Shown one piece after another: positions 44,260 through 55,627 of a stretch of DNA of 64,000 nt (its first letter is position 1; each line of letters begins with the position of its first letter). This stretch comes from Russula earlei (taxonomy: Eukaryota; Basidiomycota; Agaricomycetes; Russulales; Russulaceae). The stretch lies in contig JAGFNK010000030.1 of NCBI GenBank assembly GCA_025769875.1, forward strand, positions 124,001 through 188,000, given 5' to 3'. Position numbers and translations under genes: made by a program. The notes below the pieces were generated by a model. That model saw nothing but the letters and a program-made list of their open reading frames with translations. It made no database searches and had not been told where the DNA came from.

Positions 44260-46486
44260 CCCTTGTCATCGCGCTCGCTGCTGCAACCGGTAGCAGTGCC
44301 CTCAGCTCTCACCTACCGAACCTCCATAATGCTCAAGGCGTCAACTTCTGGTGGCTACACCGACGTGCTGCAGGGATGCCCAGCCCCGACAAGCAGCAGC
44401 AGTACCCCGGGGCCCAGATCCCACTAGCTCCTGCCGGCGTGTCGAAATCGCCCGGCACGGAGCTGAAGTTCTACGCGGAGACGTTCACGCAGCCGCTCGA
44501 TCACTTCGACAACACCACGGATGCGACTTTCCCACAGCGGTTCTGGGTAAACGCACGGCACTACAAGCCGCGTCCTGGCGCACCGGTCATCGTCATCGAT
44601 GGGGGCGAAACGAGCGGGGAAGATCGCTTGCCATTCCTGGACACCGGTATCGCGGACATCTTGGCGCGCGCGACCGGCGGCGTTGGAGTCGTGCTCGAGC
44701 ACAGGTATTATGGTGCGTCGAATGGCATTGTATCATTATGTTCACCCTCCAGGTTGGGCCGTCGTTGCACCGTACTGAAACGACATGCAGGTGAATCCGT
44801 CGGGGTTCGGAACTTTTCGACAGATGCTCTAAGGTGCGTCCTTTCTGCTTCCCGGCCAGCGCTTCGCACAGGCGTGGGTTTGTTGCGATTGCGCCCTGAC
44901 GGAGCGCTGTAGATGGTTGAACAACGAACAAGCGCTCGAAGATTCAGCCAACTTCATGCGTAATGTCAAGTTCCAGGGTATCGATGAAGACCTCACTGCG
45001 CCAAACACGCCGTGGATATACTATGGTGTTTGTGTCCTCTCGCTGGTACCATCATACAGTCATGACGTTTCCTTCGTTCGTCATTGCAGGGCTCCTACGC
45101 AGGGGCGCGCGCGGCACACATGCGCATAATCTACCCTGACCTTGTGTTTGGTGCTATTGCGTCAAGCGGTAGGCGTGGTCACCGTCTCACTCTTCATGTG
45201 CGACCTGACTGAACGGAATTTCGTGTTTTGTCAGCAGTGACCCATGCCGTAATCACCAACTGGGAATACATGGACGTCATTCGGCTCGCCGCAGACCCAA
45301 AGTGCTCTTCCAACCTTGTGAACTCGATCAGTATCATCGACAGACTGCTCAAAGTTGGTCGTCTGCGCCGCCCGCTTAAAAAGCTCTTCGAACTCGACGG
45401 TCTGCAGTCTGATCAAGACTTTGTCTCCATGCTGACAGTATGTCTCGGTGCTGCTCTCGAGTCCGGATAGGCGGTGGGGTCGTACTGATGCATGTCGGTG
45501 GGTCAGTATCCGCTGGCTTCGTGGCAGGATCAGAACTGGGATCCCGCTGTTGGCTCGACGACATTCGATGACTTCTGCGCGACACTCAATGGCGACACCC
45601 TGACTGAGGAAGATGCGACGCGGATGGCACCCCTTCCGGCTGCACTGACGGCTAATGTTGCTCTGCTTAATTATGCCAAGTGGATTCGTGAGGTTTGTTT
45701 GATTTACGCGTATGTCGAACTCCCTTAGACGTTGAACTCGATGCGCAGAACGTCGTCACCCTCTGTCCGCAAGATGCGGGTCTGACAGTGGAAGACTGCT
45801 TCGGGACGAGCGACGATTCGAAGTATCAGGCCACGGACCTCGATCAAGATTGGCGCCTTTGGGTCTTCCAGTTTTGCACACAATGGGGCTACCTGACCGT
45901 GGGCCTTACTTCCATCCTCCCGGTCGCACCTAAGTGATTACCTTCCATTGTAGACCGCGCCTCCGATGGGCACCCCTACAATCATCTCACGTCTTTTGGA
46001 CATCGACTACGAGCACAGGATATGCACCCAATCGTTCCCGCCTGGAGAACACTACCGAGTGCCGCCACTTCCCAACGTTACGGCCGTGAACGCTTTGGGC
46101 GATTACCATATAGCTGCAGATAGGTTAGCGTTTATTGACGGCGAAGGTATGTGTGTTTGAGACTCCGCTCCTCTCTTTTCCCTTTGACTGTCTGGTGACG
46201 CCGATGGCACATGGGCCGTCAGTTGACCCGTGGCGACCGTATACGCCTCATAGCAAACTACGGCGGCGCGGTGGAACGCGATGACACTTTGTTGCGGCCA
46301 TTCAAGATTATTTCCGGTCAGTCTGGGCGGGGGACCTTTTTCGTTTCTAAAACACTTCTTTCAGGTGGCGTCCACCACTGGGACGAAAATGGGCTCAGAG
46401 ATGGTGAGCGCGAGCCGCAGGAAATTGACCAGATTCACTCCGAGATAGTCGAGTTTGTCAAAGAATGGCTGGAGGACTGGAAATGA
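44250..46486 (+). CDS. serine carboxypeptidase family S28 (Pro-X type), one frameshift near the end
   Basis: Exons: 44250-44712, 44791-44833, 44913-45027, 45090-45168, 45235-45437, 45507-45692, 45749-45898, 45954-46146, 46223-46316, 46365-46486; introns 48-81 bp. An N-terminal hydrophobic signal (MLLTLVIALAAATG) implies secretion. Family blocks in order: FTQPLDHFDNT; GGETSGEDRL; LEHRYYGES split by an intron; the nucleophile motif GGSYAG, also split (Gly|GlySer); DCFGTSDDSKY; RLAFIDGEVDPWRPYTPHS with the catalytic Asp; and VHHWDENG with the catalytic His. S28 enzymes cleave after proline in secreted or lysosomal settings. Between HS (about 46254) and ERDDTLLRPFK the reading frame is off by one base (probably one extra A in 46255-46257), separating Asp from His. 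It is either a recent loss, a strain polymorphism or a base-call error. Length (about 548 aa) and all else look intact. Confidence 0.93.
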
Positions 46487-46726
46487 CCCGTGGAAAAACA
46501 AAACAAAAGCTTTACGAGGCACCAGACATATAGTCTATCTTATCTACGTATTGAAACATGCGATTGAGATTTGTCTTCCGATTGTTCTCGTGAGTGATGC
46601 AGTGCCCCATCGCCGCCAAGTAGATCCATGTTGTCTCCACTTTCCCAAACGGGTTGTCCGCTCACCCGCGTCTCGAACGAAATGAATTCATTCATTCGTG
46701 GCACGTCAGCTCGCCGATAGTACATT
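46487..46726. other. short intergenic between S28 peptidase and U6
   Basis: 3' flank of the peptidase and 5' flank of U6. No convincing TATA box at the usual distance upstream of U6. Confidence 0.5.
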
Positions 46727-46750
46727 GCTCCCTTCGGGGATGCATACGAA

Positions 46751-46781
<31 letters not shown>

Positions 46782-46848
46782 GGCCCCTGCACAAGGATGA
46801 CACGCTGTTTCAGAGTGGTAGACCTACGGGTCTCAATATTTATTTTTA
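46727..46848 (+). ncRNA. U6 spliceosomal snRNA
   Basis: Contains the near-invariant U6 core: AATTGGAACGATACAGAG, the ACAGAGA box (46765-46771), the AGC triad (46777-46779), CCCCTGCACAAGGATGACAC and the internal stem-loop. The 5' end forms a short stem with a TTCG tetraloop (TCCC-TTCG-GGGA). The 3' end is approximate; a TTTTT run at about 46843-46847 could be the Pol III terminator. U6 base-pairs with U4, U2 and the 5' splice site in the catalytic spliceosome. Confidence 0.95.
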
Positions 46849-48258
46849 TTGCTCTTTCACTTTGCACAGTCCTTTTGTCGCGCCTTGTGCTGGTGTCTCT
46901 GCCCCTCATTAAAGCAGTATCTCAACCCTGACGATACATGTTTTTTCAATCAGACTGGCTTCGGGTGACGAATTCAACCCTAGTTGAATTGCGCCCTGCT
47001 CGCTCCTTGTTTTTCATAGCTCGGGGTCAATTCTTACTTGGACACGCTAAACCTTCAATGCGCTGCTTCTCCATTTGTAGACAATTACATGATATCACTA
47101 CACGTACTGCAAGACATCAACGAGCGTGCCCGTTCCATTTGCCGTTTCTCACAGCTGATTGTACTTGGTGGTCACTACATCTGCCTCACGCATTCTTCGC
47201 TGGTGACAGCAATGTCGGCCCAATCTTGGTTATTGCCGTTTCGCTACATCATGAGGGTATTCTATCGGACCCGGACACATTCGGGTATCCAGGCATCGTC
47301 GCTCGCAGACATCATCCAACAGGATAGAGGCTTCCAAGCGACCTGAGAAGACGCTGCCAGTGGCGCCGCCAGGGATCGACCTCCACAGAGACCTTTTAGA
47401 GTCGGTGGACAATGAGGACTGGAGGTTTGGCAGCTGACGGTTAGATGAAGGGGACGAACGACGCCAGCGAGAGGTGGGCCTGGCAAAGGTTCCGGATTTT
47501 GGTAATTCCACATCCAGGTCATTCGGTTCCGACATGGCAAGAGCGGATCGCTCCTGGTGATCGCCGATTGGGATGCCAGCTCGGTTGAGGTCCGAGGGCT
47601 CATGAGAAAGGGGCCGATATGATATGTGGAGGGAAGCGCAGTAAAAGGTACGAGGAGTTGAGGGACCTTGCAGAGAACGGCAAGGGTCAGGGCGCCCGAG
47701 TCGTGGACGCCTCTGGAAGCTCCGGGTCGTCACGCCGACGTTCGCACCCGGTGATACGCGAATGGCAAACAGCAGCAAATTGGCCGTGGTTCACAACAGT
47801 TGTGAACCGCGACGGCGCGGTAGAGACAGCGGCGCTTGTATGGGATGTGGGGACGGTTGGATGCTTCCTTCGACTCGCACGAGCCATGTACCCGTGATGC
47901 CAAGGCAAGAAAAAAAGTTGTCAAATCACTCGTTTACCCAGGCCCAGCTGCGATATCTGGGTCGCGATCTTTCGGAATGGAAGAGTCGATCACTGTTGCT
48001 CTGGGCGCCGGTTGTATACTTGTTTCGATACAAAAAACAAATGAGCCGAGTTGGTATCTTCGCACCATGCATCGTGTAACAGACTCACTATAGGAACGAA
48101 ATCTCACACAGTGAGGCTGCGGAGATACCGAATGAAAGAGGACTGATATCATCCAGTCGTTCTTCCCCAAACCCTATAGGCAAACAACAACATATGGTAT
48201 AAATGTAATCTACAAAAGAGGGATGACCCCCTCTTCCCCCCGTGGTTCTGCATCACTA
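46849..48258. other. intergenic, possible small unrecognised gene
   Basis: A minus frame at 47230-47778 (with an ATG-led part reading MSEPNDLDVELPKSG..) is Ser/Arg/Pro-rich with no recognised domain. It may be a short gene or a distal exon, but there is no support beyond being open. Confidence 0.35.
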
Positions 48259-49785
48259 CTAGTAAAAGGAGCGCTCACCCCAGAGTGAATCTCCATTGTG
48301 TGTCTCAGTGGTAGTTCGACTACGCCGTGATTGAGGTGCGAAGTTAGGGACCTCTGGATCATGCGGGAGTAGGTGGGGACGAGTAAATGAGAAAAGGAGG
48401 ACATTGAGCAGGCCATTGGAAAGATAGATGGCATCGCAAAAGCACGTTACAGCGAAGGGGACTTGATGATGCGCGAAGGTCGTATAGCGTGCAGCTGACA
48501 ACGGCAGAATCTGTCCGCAGACTAGAAACCCTGAAAAGTTGGATAGCTAAAGCGGAGTACTCACCGTCAAAATATAGACGAGTGGGTAACTGGTGGATGG
48601 GAAGAAACAGTTAAAACGATGCGACATGAAAGCGGATGCTTGCCCCACAAAAGTAGTCCATATGCTTGTCTGAGGTGTCCATGAACATGCAAAGGATCGG
48701 CATGACGTCTCACTCGTACGCGCCACCCGTCTGTTGTGATATAGCCCTTGAGATAGAGGAAAAGCATTCCGTAGACCACGATACTGCATGAAGCAGTCGT
48801 CCAAATAAATGCAAAATCGGTGGCCGTACGCTGGACTGAATACTCGGCTGAAATCCAGCACCCTATGCCGTATCAGATTTAGACCCACACAAAAAAGCAG
48901 ACGGCTTACAATACCCAGTAGGCGCGTAGAAACGGCCGTTTTTGCTGACAGCCATATTGACGCCTACCAGGACGCCGAGGGCGATCCAGAGGGAGGCGAC
49001 GACAATTACACTCCATATCAGCTTCCTTTTGTGGTCTTTTTCATCTGTATCAGTGCGACCGATTCTCCAAAAACAAACCACTCGGAGGGTAAAGAGCGAG
49101 ATGATCTTCACGGGTTGACACCTTATAAGTTAGAATGCAGATAGAGAAGGAAGTAAAGATGGGAAACTGACTAACGAGCTGTCATCATATCCGCAGGTAA
49201 GTTTCCTCAACTTACGGTTGCTCAGATATTTATTACTCACGACATCGCTGAACCGACGTCGGAGAGCTGTTTGATCGCGCCTACCCACTATGTAAATACC
49301 ATTCTTCTGACACCACTTTCAAAAGAATGCACCTTGAGCAGAGCAGTAAGTGCCTGGTTGCACAGTCTAAACCATGACCGTAAGCACAGTGACGGGCAGT
49401 GGGACGCCATCAAACATCGATACGGACTGCGTCAGTCGCCCACTTGATATTCATAAGGCCACCTAGAGAAAATTAGGAGAAATGCTCATCATTGGCAAAT
49501 GACGACTCACCGGAAGCCTGAACAAGGTCCCACACGAGCTGGTTAAGGAAATAAACCTCAACGGGTCCGCGAACTTGCCATCGTCGAGATGAACCTGGAA
49601 CAATGCAGACGGCGCTATACTTTGGGGGGAAATTGCAGTCGATCAACATCCTATAGGGACATGCAACTCACGACGATATAAGACAAAAGACAGACGACAG
49701 CACATGCCGAGACCGCTGATGTTCCAGCGAGAAGACTCAAGCCCAGACGCTCGCCGGACGTGAACGAAGAACCAGAGTGCACCAT
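48259..49785 (-). CDS. Git3/cAMP-receptor-like seven-transmembrane protein
   Basis: A multi-intron minus-strand gene. It starts MVHSGSSFTSGERLGLSLLA with helix 1 (LAGTSAVSACAVVCLLSYIV). Then come RRWQVRGPVEVYFLNQLVWD (helix 2 entry), GGLMNIKWATDA, a Cys-containing TYCSAQG piece, GAIKQLSDVGSAMS (helix 3), RKLIWSVIVVASLWIALGVLV (helix 4), YAPTGYC, VYGMLFLYLKGYITTDG (helix 5), YPLVYILT and, after a 54-bp intron (48564-48511), the last exon 48510-48259 with ILPLSAARYTTF and helix 7 plus GLLNVLLFSFTRPHLLPHD. This motif order is typical of Agaricomycete GPCRs related to Git3/cAR, which sense nutrients through cAMP/PKA. The ligand is unknown. Exon ends in the middle are approximate, and exon 1 must use a donor other than the best GTGAGT at 49671 to keep frame. 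Confidence 0.82.
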
Positions 49786-50465
49786 GTTGAGATGGGACCA
49801 TGGGACCGCAGTTGCTGGAAGGACGTGATGGTAAGAGCCTTTATAACTCAGTTGGAGCTCGGCCATTTCCAAGGTGGTCAATATGATATGATGGGCAGAG
49901 AATATGTCCTGACCACGTGGCTCGCTGCTCTGCACTGCCCTGCCCTGCCCTGCCGTCCCTCGCGAGGAATATGCAACTTTGGTACGGGTCGGCCCCAGGC
50001 ACGGACATTGCGTCAAGGATTAGGAGTTGAGATATTGGTACACATGTGGCAAAACACTTGGACAGTCTAAGCACTTTGCCACATACGTACTAATATCTCA
50101 AATCCTAAGTTCTTAGTTAGACTGTGTGGAATTGTGAACTCTGAAGAGGCTTGATTATCATCGCGTCAACGACAGGGATTTCAAGATCACGAGGTTTACC
50201 CACCAGAAACACAGCCTCGCCTTTGGGGGAGATTAGGCACTGTGATGTCGTATCCCAACTTGTGAATCCGCAACATCAACTTCGGCCCCGGCGTCCCAAA
50301 GCGTCGCTGCGCGGTTGTGCGGCCGTGTTCGCTTGCACGTGGTAAGCAGTTGAGTTGAGCTGAGCTATAACTCTGGTTGTGTTAGTCTCCCCGGGGTCGG
50401 CCACGGAATTGAGAGGAGCGCTGTTGCCGAATCCGACTTGCTTGTACCACTACTGGTCCTTCTGG
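49786..50465. other. intergenic, no gene supported
   Basis: 5' flank of the receptor gene. An inverted pair around 50,040-50,120 (TTGGACAGTCTAAG, GATATTGG/CTAATATCTC) hints at a small palindromic element. No coding sequence is recognised. Confidence 0.4.
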
Positions 50466-50920
50466 TGATACAGGTGACTGGCTAGCTAGCCTGTAGCTGC
50501 GGATCGGTGACACCTCATCGATCGTCAATGATATAGATAAATTACGATAAGGGCTAATTTCTCTCAATCGATATGCACTGCATCCTCTGTATCTTTGTAG
50601 TCTTAACAGTGAGATTACCCCCCCGTACTCCCCACTTCGGCTTGAAGCATCAAATTTGCAGACAGGGGTGGATTAGCGCTGTTATTATGAGGTTCCCGTT
50701 CGTTGCCCTGCTTCAACAGGTTCTGGCTCAAACAAAACCCACAAAGTTCATAAGCCCTTACCCAGGACGGTGGAACTGTATCTTGACGGCGGACTCCCTA
50801 TCCAACACCCTCGAACCCCACATCCGGCATCGGTGTTGAGGAGAGATTGATACTATGAGAGAGAGGTTAACAGACTCTGAGTTACACAATACGTATATCG
50901 ATCCAAACCCTCCCAGTCTG
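50466..50920 (+). repeat. dispersed repeat R2, copy 1
   Basis: Shares ordered blocks with 53176-53660: CTCATCGATCGTCAATGATA, GCGCTGTTATTATG, CTCCCTATCCAACACCCT, GTGTTGAGGAGAGATTGA and ATCGATCCAAACCCTCC. No termini or coding capacity are recognised. Confidence 0.75.
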
Positions 50921-51509
50921 CGAGGTAAGCCCGTCCTTCACGGGTGTGACGAGTCACGTAAGCACAGGTTGAAACTGTTCTCAGCCCAGCTCCCACCACT
51001 CGCTCGAAAGTTGGAAGCTCTCTCAGTCTCGTCGCAGACCAACCATCTTGTGAATGCGCCGTATCTCGTGCCTTCGTGCCTGTCGTCGAGTCTCGTGAAC
51101 GTTTTCCACCAGTGCCCAGTGGCCCGATTTCCGCCTGCGACGAAAGTCGGCGTCGCCACCAGAATCGGCACTCTTGGCCTACTCAACAAACTCAGCAATG
51201 AAAGTGAGTCGGAGGGCGAGTGGGCCGTATATCAAGGCACTGGGGTACACCCTCGTGAAAGTCGTACGACCCATAGGACCCAAAAAGCATTGCATCTAGC
51301 TTAGAGTCAGTACTGCAACAGCATCAATTTCATGTATCGTCGCCGTTGGACCGTAGAAGGTCGAATTTCATGACATCATTGATTACAGACAAAAGACATG
51401 ATGCACTGCGTCGTAGGATCCTCTGCCAGCTCCTAAGCCAAACTTATTACAGATCCTAGGCCTTGTTTGAAACAGGTTTGCCCCACTTATCTAGACCTGC
51501 AGAAGAATT
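50921..51509. other. no gene supported
   Basis: Overlapping frames of 149 codons (plus) and 86 codons (minus) cover 50,855-51,304. Neither has a recognisable motif, so I do not choose between them. Confidence 0.35.
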
Positions 51510-52448
51510 TTAGCTCCGGCTTTGAGTGCCAATAAAGCTGGACGAATACTCACTCAGGCTGGCATTCAAACCACACATCTGAAGAACGGCTGAGGCTTTC
51601 ACCATTTTGTTGGCAATGTCGGACGGCTCATAACCAAGTTCTCTGCCGACGGCGGCGGCAAAGGCGTTGCCGGTATTGAAAAAGGCGTAAGTCTGGAACA
51701 CCTTCGGGGAGCACGCCGACGTGTCGGAACTTAACCATCCAGAGACGTTTGGTCGTGGTGTCGATGAGACAGTTGTCCTTGCTGATGTCGCGATGGTAGA
51801 TGGAGAGACCCTCCGAGAACGAGGTCGAGAGCCCGTTCGAAACAGAGGCGGACAGTTGCGCGCCGTTTGGGCGGCGCCTAAACGCCTGCGGGGAGAGAAA
51901 TGGTTCAAGAACGAGCCATGAAAGTCGTCAAGGGCGAGATTCATACCTTGAGGACGTTATTAAGGAGCGCTTCGGAGTTGGCGAAAGGTACTGGTCATCC
52001 TCCTTGAAGAACGCGTGCCTCACACAAGCCTCCTCCTCGAACGAAATCCTTCCAAACACTGAGCTAGGGACCAAAGGCAGAGAAGCCACTTGACAGCAGG
52101 GGCAACGCTTTCTACGGCTTCCGCTTCTGGAATGCCGCAGGTTCTCGGTAGGCGCTTCATAACGAAGAAGCAATATCCTTCTTGGCAGAAGGCGTCGAAA
52201 ACTTTGGGAATAAGAGGAGCCGATGTGTTATCATAGGCGAGAGCGCGGAAGAAGGATTGAGGTGCTGGCCTCGGCCAGAACATCGTCGCTATGCATGATA
52301 ATTCATCAAGCGAGGCTTCTCCGGCAAACAAAAATCGAAGACATGGGTCTCCCCCACTGGCACCCCGGCTTTTAGCAGGTCTTTGAAATAGCTGACGATG
52401 ACGGGCTGGGTCAGCTCGCACGGTCTGAGAAAAGTCGGGAACATACAT
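51510..52448 (-). pseudogene. kinase/APH-like protein, decayed
   Basis: Reading leftward on minus: DELSCIATMFWPRPAPQSFF, KVFDAFCQEGYCFFVMKRL (hinge-like VMK), ESVAPAVKWLL. After a frame change, SSVFGRISFEEEACVRHAFF. Then the catalytic-loop-like SIYHRDISKDNCLID (HxDxxxxN), LWMVKFRHVGVLP where the family has a D-F/W metal site, and, in yet another frame, VFQTYAFFNTGNAFAAAVGREL. This order matches a large Agaricomycete kinase-like (APH fold) family of unknown substrate. At least two frameshifts and the loss of the metal-binding Asp (now K in MVKF) point to a pseudogene. Confidence 0.65.
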
Positions 52449-52464
52449 ACCGAGTCAGACATGG

Positions 52465-53062
52465 GTGAGAGCCCTGGCCGGGAAATTCACGTGACATGTA
52501 CGCACAGACGATAAAGCACTCGCCATCGTCATCACGCTCGACCCGAGGCTCGCTGCCCATAGCGTCTCGCTCCTTTGTCATCGTCGCGCCGCCTCGCGCT
52601 CACGGACTCTCGGTCGGAGTAGAATTCCCGGTACACTGTCTTGATAGGTTTACTGCTATGAATCCCCGCATCTCGTTTACTATACGTTCCGACTCCCTCT
52701 CTCGCTAACACTTGCCTCGTTCCGTTTAGTACAGTTTACCGTACGTGTCGGTTCTCCATGTCTATTGATCACCTGAATCTCCCCTGCCCTTGCCGAAGTA
52801 CTTAAGGTCCAGTAGCTACCGTCTCTCGAACAACAGGGTTTTGCATCCACGTTAAAATCCTCGTCTGCTGCTGATAACGCCTCTTCCCTTAAGCTCTCTT
52901 CTTCAAAGAACCCTCTTCCTCTCGCGCGCGCGTTCCTCCGAGGCATCGAGTATTACGCCTCGGGTACGACTTTGCTCTCTGTTCATCCCTATTCATCCCT
53001 GCCCTCGGATCAAGCCACACGGACTCCGCGTGCCCGTCCTGGCGCGCTACACTGGCTCGGAT
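52465..53062 (+). mobile_element. LTR-C copy 4, CpG-rich
   Basis: From GTGAGAGCCCTGGCCGGG to GGCGCGCTACACT. It aligns with LTR-C1 (8528), LTR-C2 (17,436 onward) and LTR-C3 (29,335). CpG sites that are TpG/CpA in those copies are intact here. TACTTAAGG near 52,798 corresponds to the TATA-like site. Boundaries are approximate and no duplication could be confirmed. Confidence 0.7.
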
Positions 53063-53175
53063 ACTAAGAGCGGCGCTGTAGTTAACATAAGTATGATAAG
53101 ATAACCATATTTAGTTTCTCAGCTTTCGTTGCCCAAACGCAGGTGCTTTGACTTTTTTTTAAGAGTAATTAAAGT
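53063..53175. other. short spacer
   Basis: AT-rich spacer with a poly-T run, between LTR-C4 and repeat R2 copy 2. Nothing recognised. Confidence 0.4.
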
Positions 53176-53660
53176 GACTGGCTAGTGCGCAGCAGCGCAT
53201 CGGTGCCTCATCGATCGTCAATGATATAGAATCATGATAATCTCTCAATCGATTTGTTCCTCAATCTTTGTATAGCTCTCTTTGCGGTTTTAACTGGAAG
53301 AAGCATGGGATCTTTCCTCCGTACTCCCCGCTTCTGAGTCGGCTTGAAGCGTCAGATTTACAAACAAATTAGTGCTGTTATTATGCGGTTCCGGCTCATC
53401 GCTCTGCTCCAACAGGACGTACTGCTTTTGAAGTAGACATCATCCCTGGCTCAAATACAACCCCGTATCCTGGTGAACGCGGATTTCGCGTTCATGGCCC
53501 GTTGCCTAGCACGACGATGGAAATAATCCCGGCATCAGAAAACCGCATATCATGCGGGCGGGCTCCCTATCCAACACCCTTAAACCCCGCATTGGTGTTG
53601 AGGAGAGATTGACACTATGAGGAAGAGGTTAACGGTATGTCGATCCAAACCCTCCGAGTA
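53176..53660 (+). repeat. dispersed repeat R2, copy 2
   Basis: Direct copy of 50466-50920 with insertions and deletions. The two copies flank the decayed kinase-like gene and LTR-C4 in the same orientation. Confidence 0.75.
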
Positions 53661-55627
53661 GAGATGTGTGCGGATATCGCAAGGTCGGATGGTAGCTGTC
53701 AGATATAGCAACAGCCTTCCGAACTCGAACTCCAACTCACTCTAATCAAATCCGGAACAGACCGAGATGGGGATTGTATCGATTAAAGCCGCCAATAGCA
53801 ATTTTGATGAAAACCCAAAGGCAGGGAAGTAAGTGATGATGAGTCTGCGAGTCAAACCCGCCTTCGCCTGTGGAAGACCCCGAACATCTTGTGATTATTC
53901 GTGCATGGATCCGTACTAGTGCGTTTTACCGAGACCAGACACCTGACCGAGGGATATCATGACAGCATCGATAAACCAGCTTCATACATGGGATGGTCTC
54001 GGGTAAGTGGTAAGTGGGGCACGGGCGCCAGGCAAGGATCCTACAAGACTTGGTGGCCCAATGCAAGTGAATGCTGGAGTCCTTCGGCTAAGAAAGAGGA
54101 AACCAGACGGCACCCCTGCTAGGATATTTGGCGTCAACGTGGGAAAGATTTGAGGCATTTGACAGGTCCAACAACTAGCATACACATGAGGACAATAGGA
54201 TTGCTGTTGGCCCCGATCGATTTCCGCATAGGCCATGATTTTCCTGTGTCCATGACCCGCTAGGGTAGTACGAGTGGAGGCATGGCGTGGAATTCTTATC
54301 TTTGCTCATCGCCCCGCTTGGAACCGATATCGGGGTGTGCATGCATCAGAGCGCTGCAGGGTATTTGCCTGCCCTCATGCATAGCATCGGACAGATGTCA
54401 AATACCATGCTCAGTACATGTGGCCATGCATGACGGGGGTTATTTCGTAGTTTCAAGTTCGAATCTCGTTGGCCGTACGGGGCCTCAAAAGATCCCTATA
54501 CCGTGTGAGTCACCTGGAGTGAGATTTGAGAGGGTAGATAGAGAATCAACGGCCGAAGGGTGATCCCGCTTGAATATATGAAGAACACGGTGTTTTGGCT
54601 GACACCCCTCCGAGTCAGGCTTGCACATCAGAACCAGAAAGGCTGGATGTTGGGGCTGACAGTAGCGGAAAATCATGTGCCTCGCATGATGCAGCCGAGC
54701 CGAGTGATGGAGCAGCCTAGTAGGTATACGGCCAATAAGACCGGGTTACCGTAGATCGAACTTGTCCATCCGGTGTGTCCGCAGGCCTGTGGCAGTTCAG
54801 ATCGAAGTTTCGAGTACACGAGCCCTGAAGCACTGAGAACGCCGTGAGCCCAAGGATTGCTCGACGGAGACCACAAGGCGAGTTGGGGCCACCTTTCTTT
54901 GGAAAGATCTGAAAACTGACTGACGCACGGCCTACCGGTACCGTTGATTGGAGGTGCTCCGTCGGACCCATCAGGTTTCCGCAGCGCGCCACTTGCGCCG
55001 TCGCCACCGGGTAGAGCTCCTTACAAATTTTGCACGAGGACGGGCAGGAGAAATCTTTGAAATTTGCGCAAGGATCGAAACGTTTGAAAGTGCAAGATTG
55101 TCGGCGGTGACAGTCCCCGGCTGAAGCTGAGAGTGACACAGACACGCTCCCTCGCCTCTCGCTTGCACCTCGAACGGAGCGGTGCGAAAAGGAAACCATG
55201 GCGATGGGTTTTCCACACAGGCTGTGGATTTCCACCGCCACCTCCGCAATGCTTGGCAGTCAGCGCACGGTGGTCGTCACTTCCTCAAGTGCTCTGCAGC
55301 CTCACGCTCAGCCTTACATCCGAGGTCACAGCATATGTCAGAATCCCAACGGCAGGTCTGACTAGAACCGGGGACGCAAGTTGGAGCACTTTTCATTTAT
55401 GGGCGTTCATCCACCCGACAACCCTCCAGCGGGCAGTGCAGAAACACTACGGAAACACTGCCCAGACTTGCCCCTCCCCTCGCCGAAACGCTACCGTAGA
55501 CTGACGGGAGATGGATACCCGTCTGTCGGCCTCGGAGAGATAACCCGTCCAGGATCACGCGCAGTTGAGTATATACAAGCGGTCATTCCCTCACACCAGT
55601 CCTGAACATTATATTCTAACAACAGAC
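53661..55627. other. intergenic, no gene supported
   Basis: About 2 kb with short frames. The minus frame 54717-55241 (174 codons) is Cys/Ser/Arg-rich without a recognisable domain. A TTCGAATC motif near 54,456 resembles a tRNA T-loop but its stem does not pair. Confidence 0.45.

Noticed and set aside
47230..47778. 182-codon minus frame as an extension of the GPCR gene
   Set aside because: The receptor frame already ends with a good stop at 48259. About 480 bp with no convincing splice link lies between, and the composition is low-complexity.
54440..54480. possible tRNA (TTCGAATC T-loop-like motif)
   Set aside because: The bases on each side of the loop do not pair, and no D-arm or acceptor stem can be drawn.
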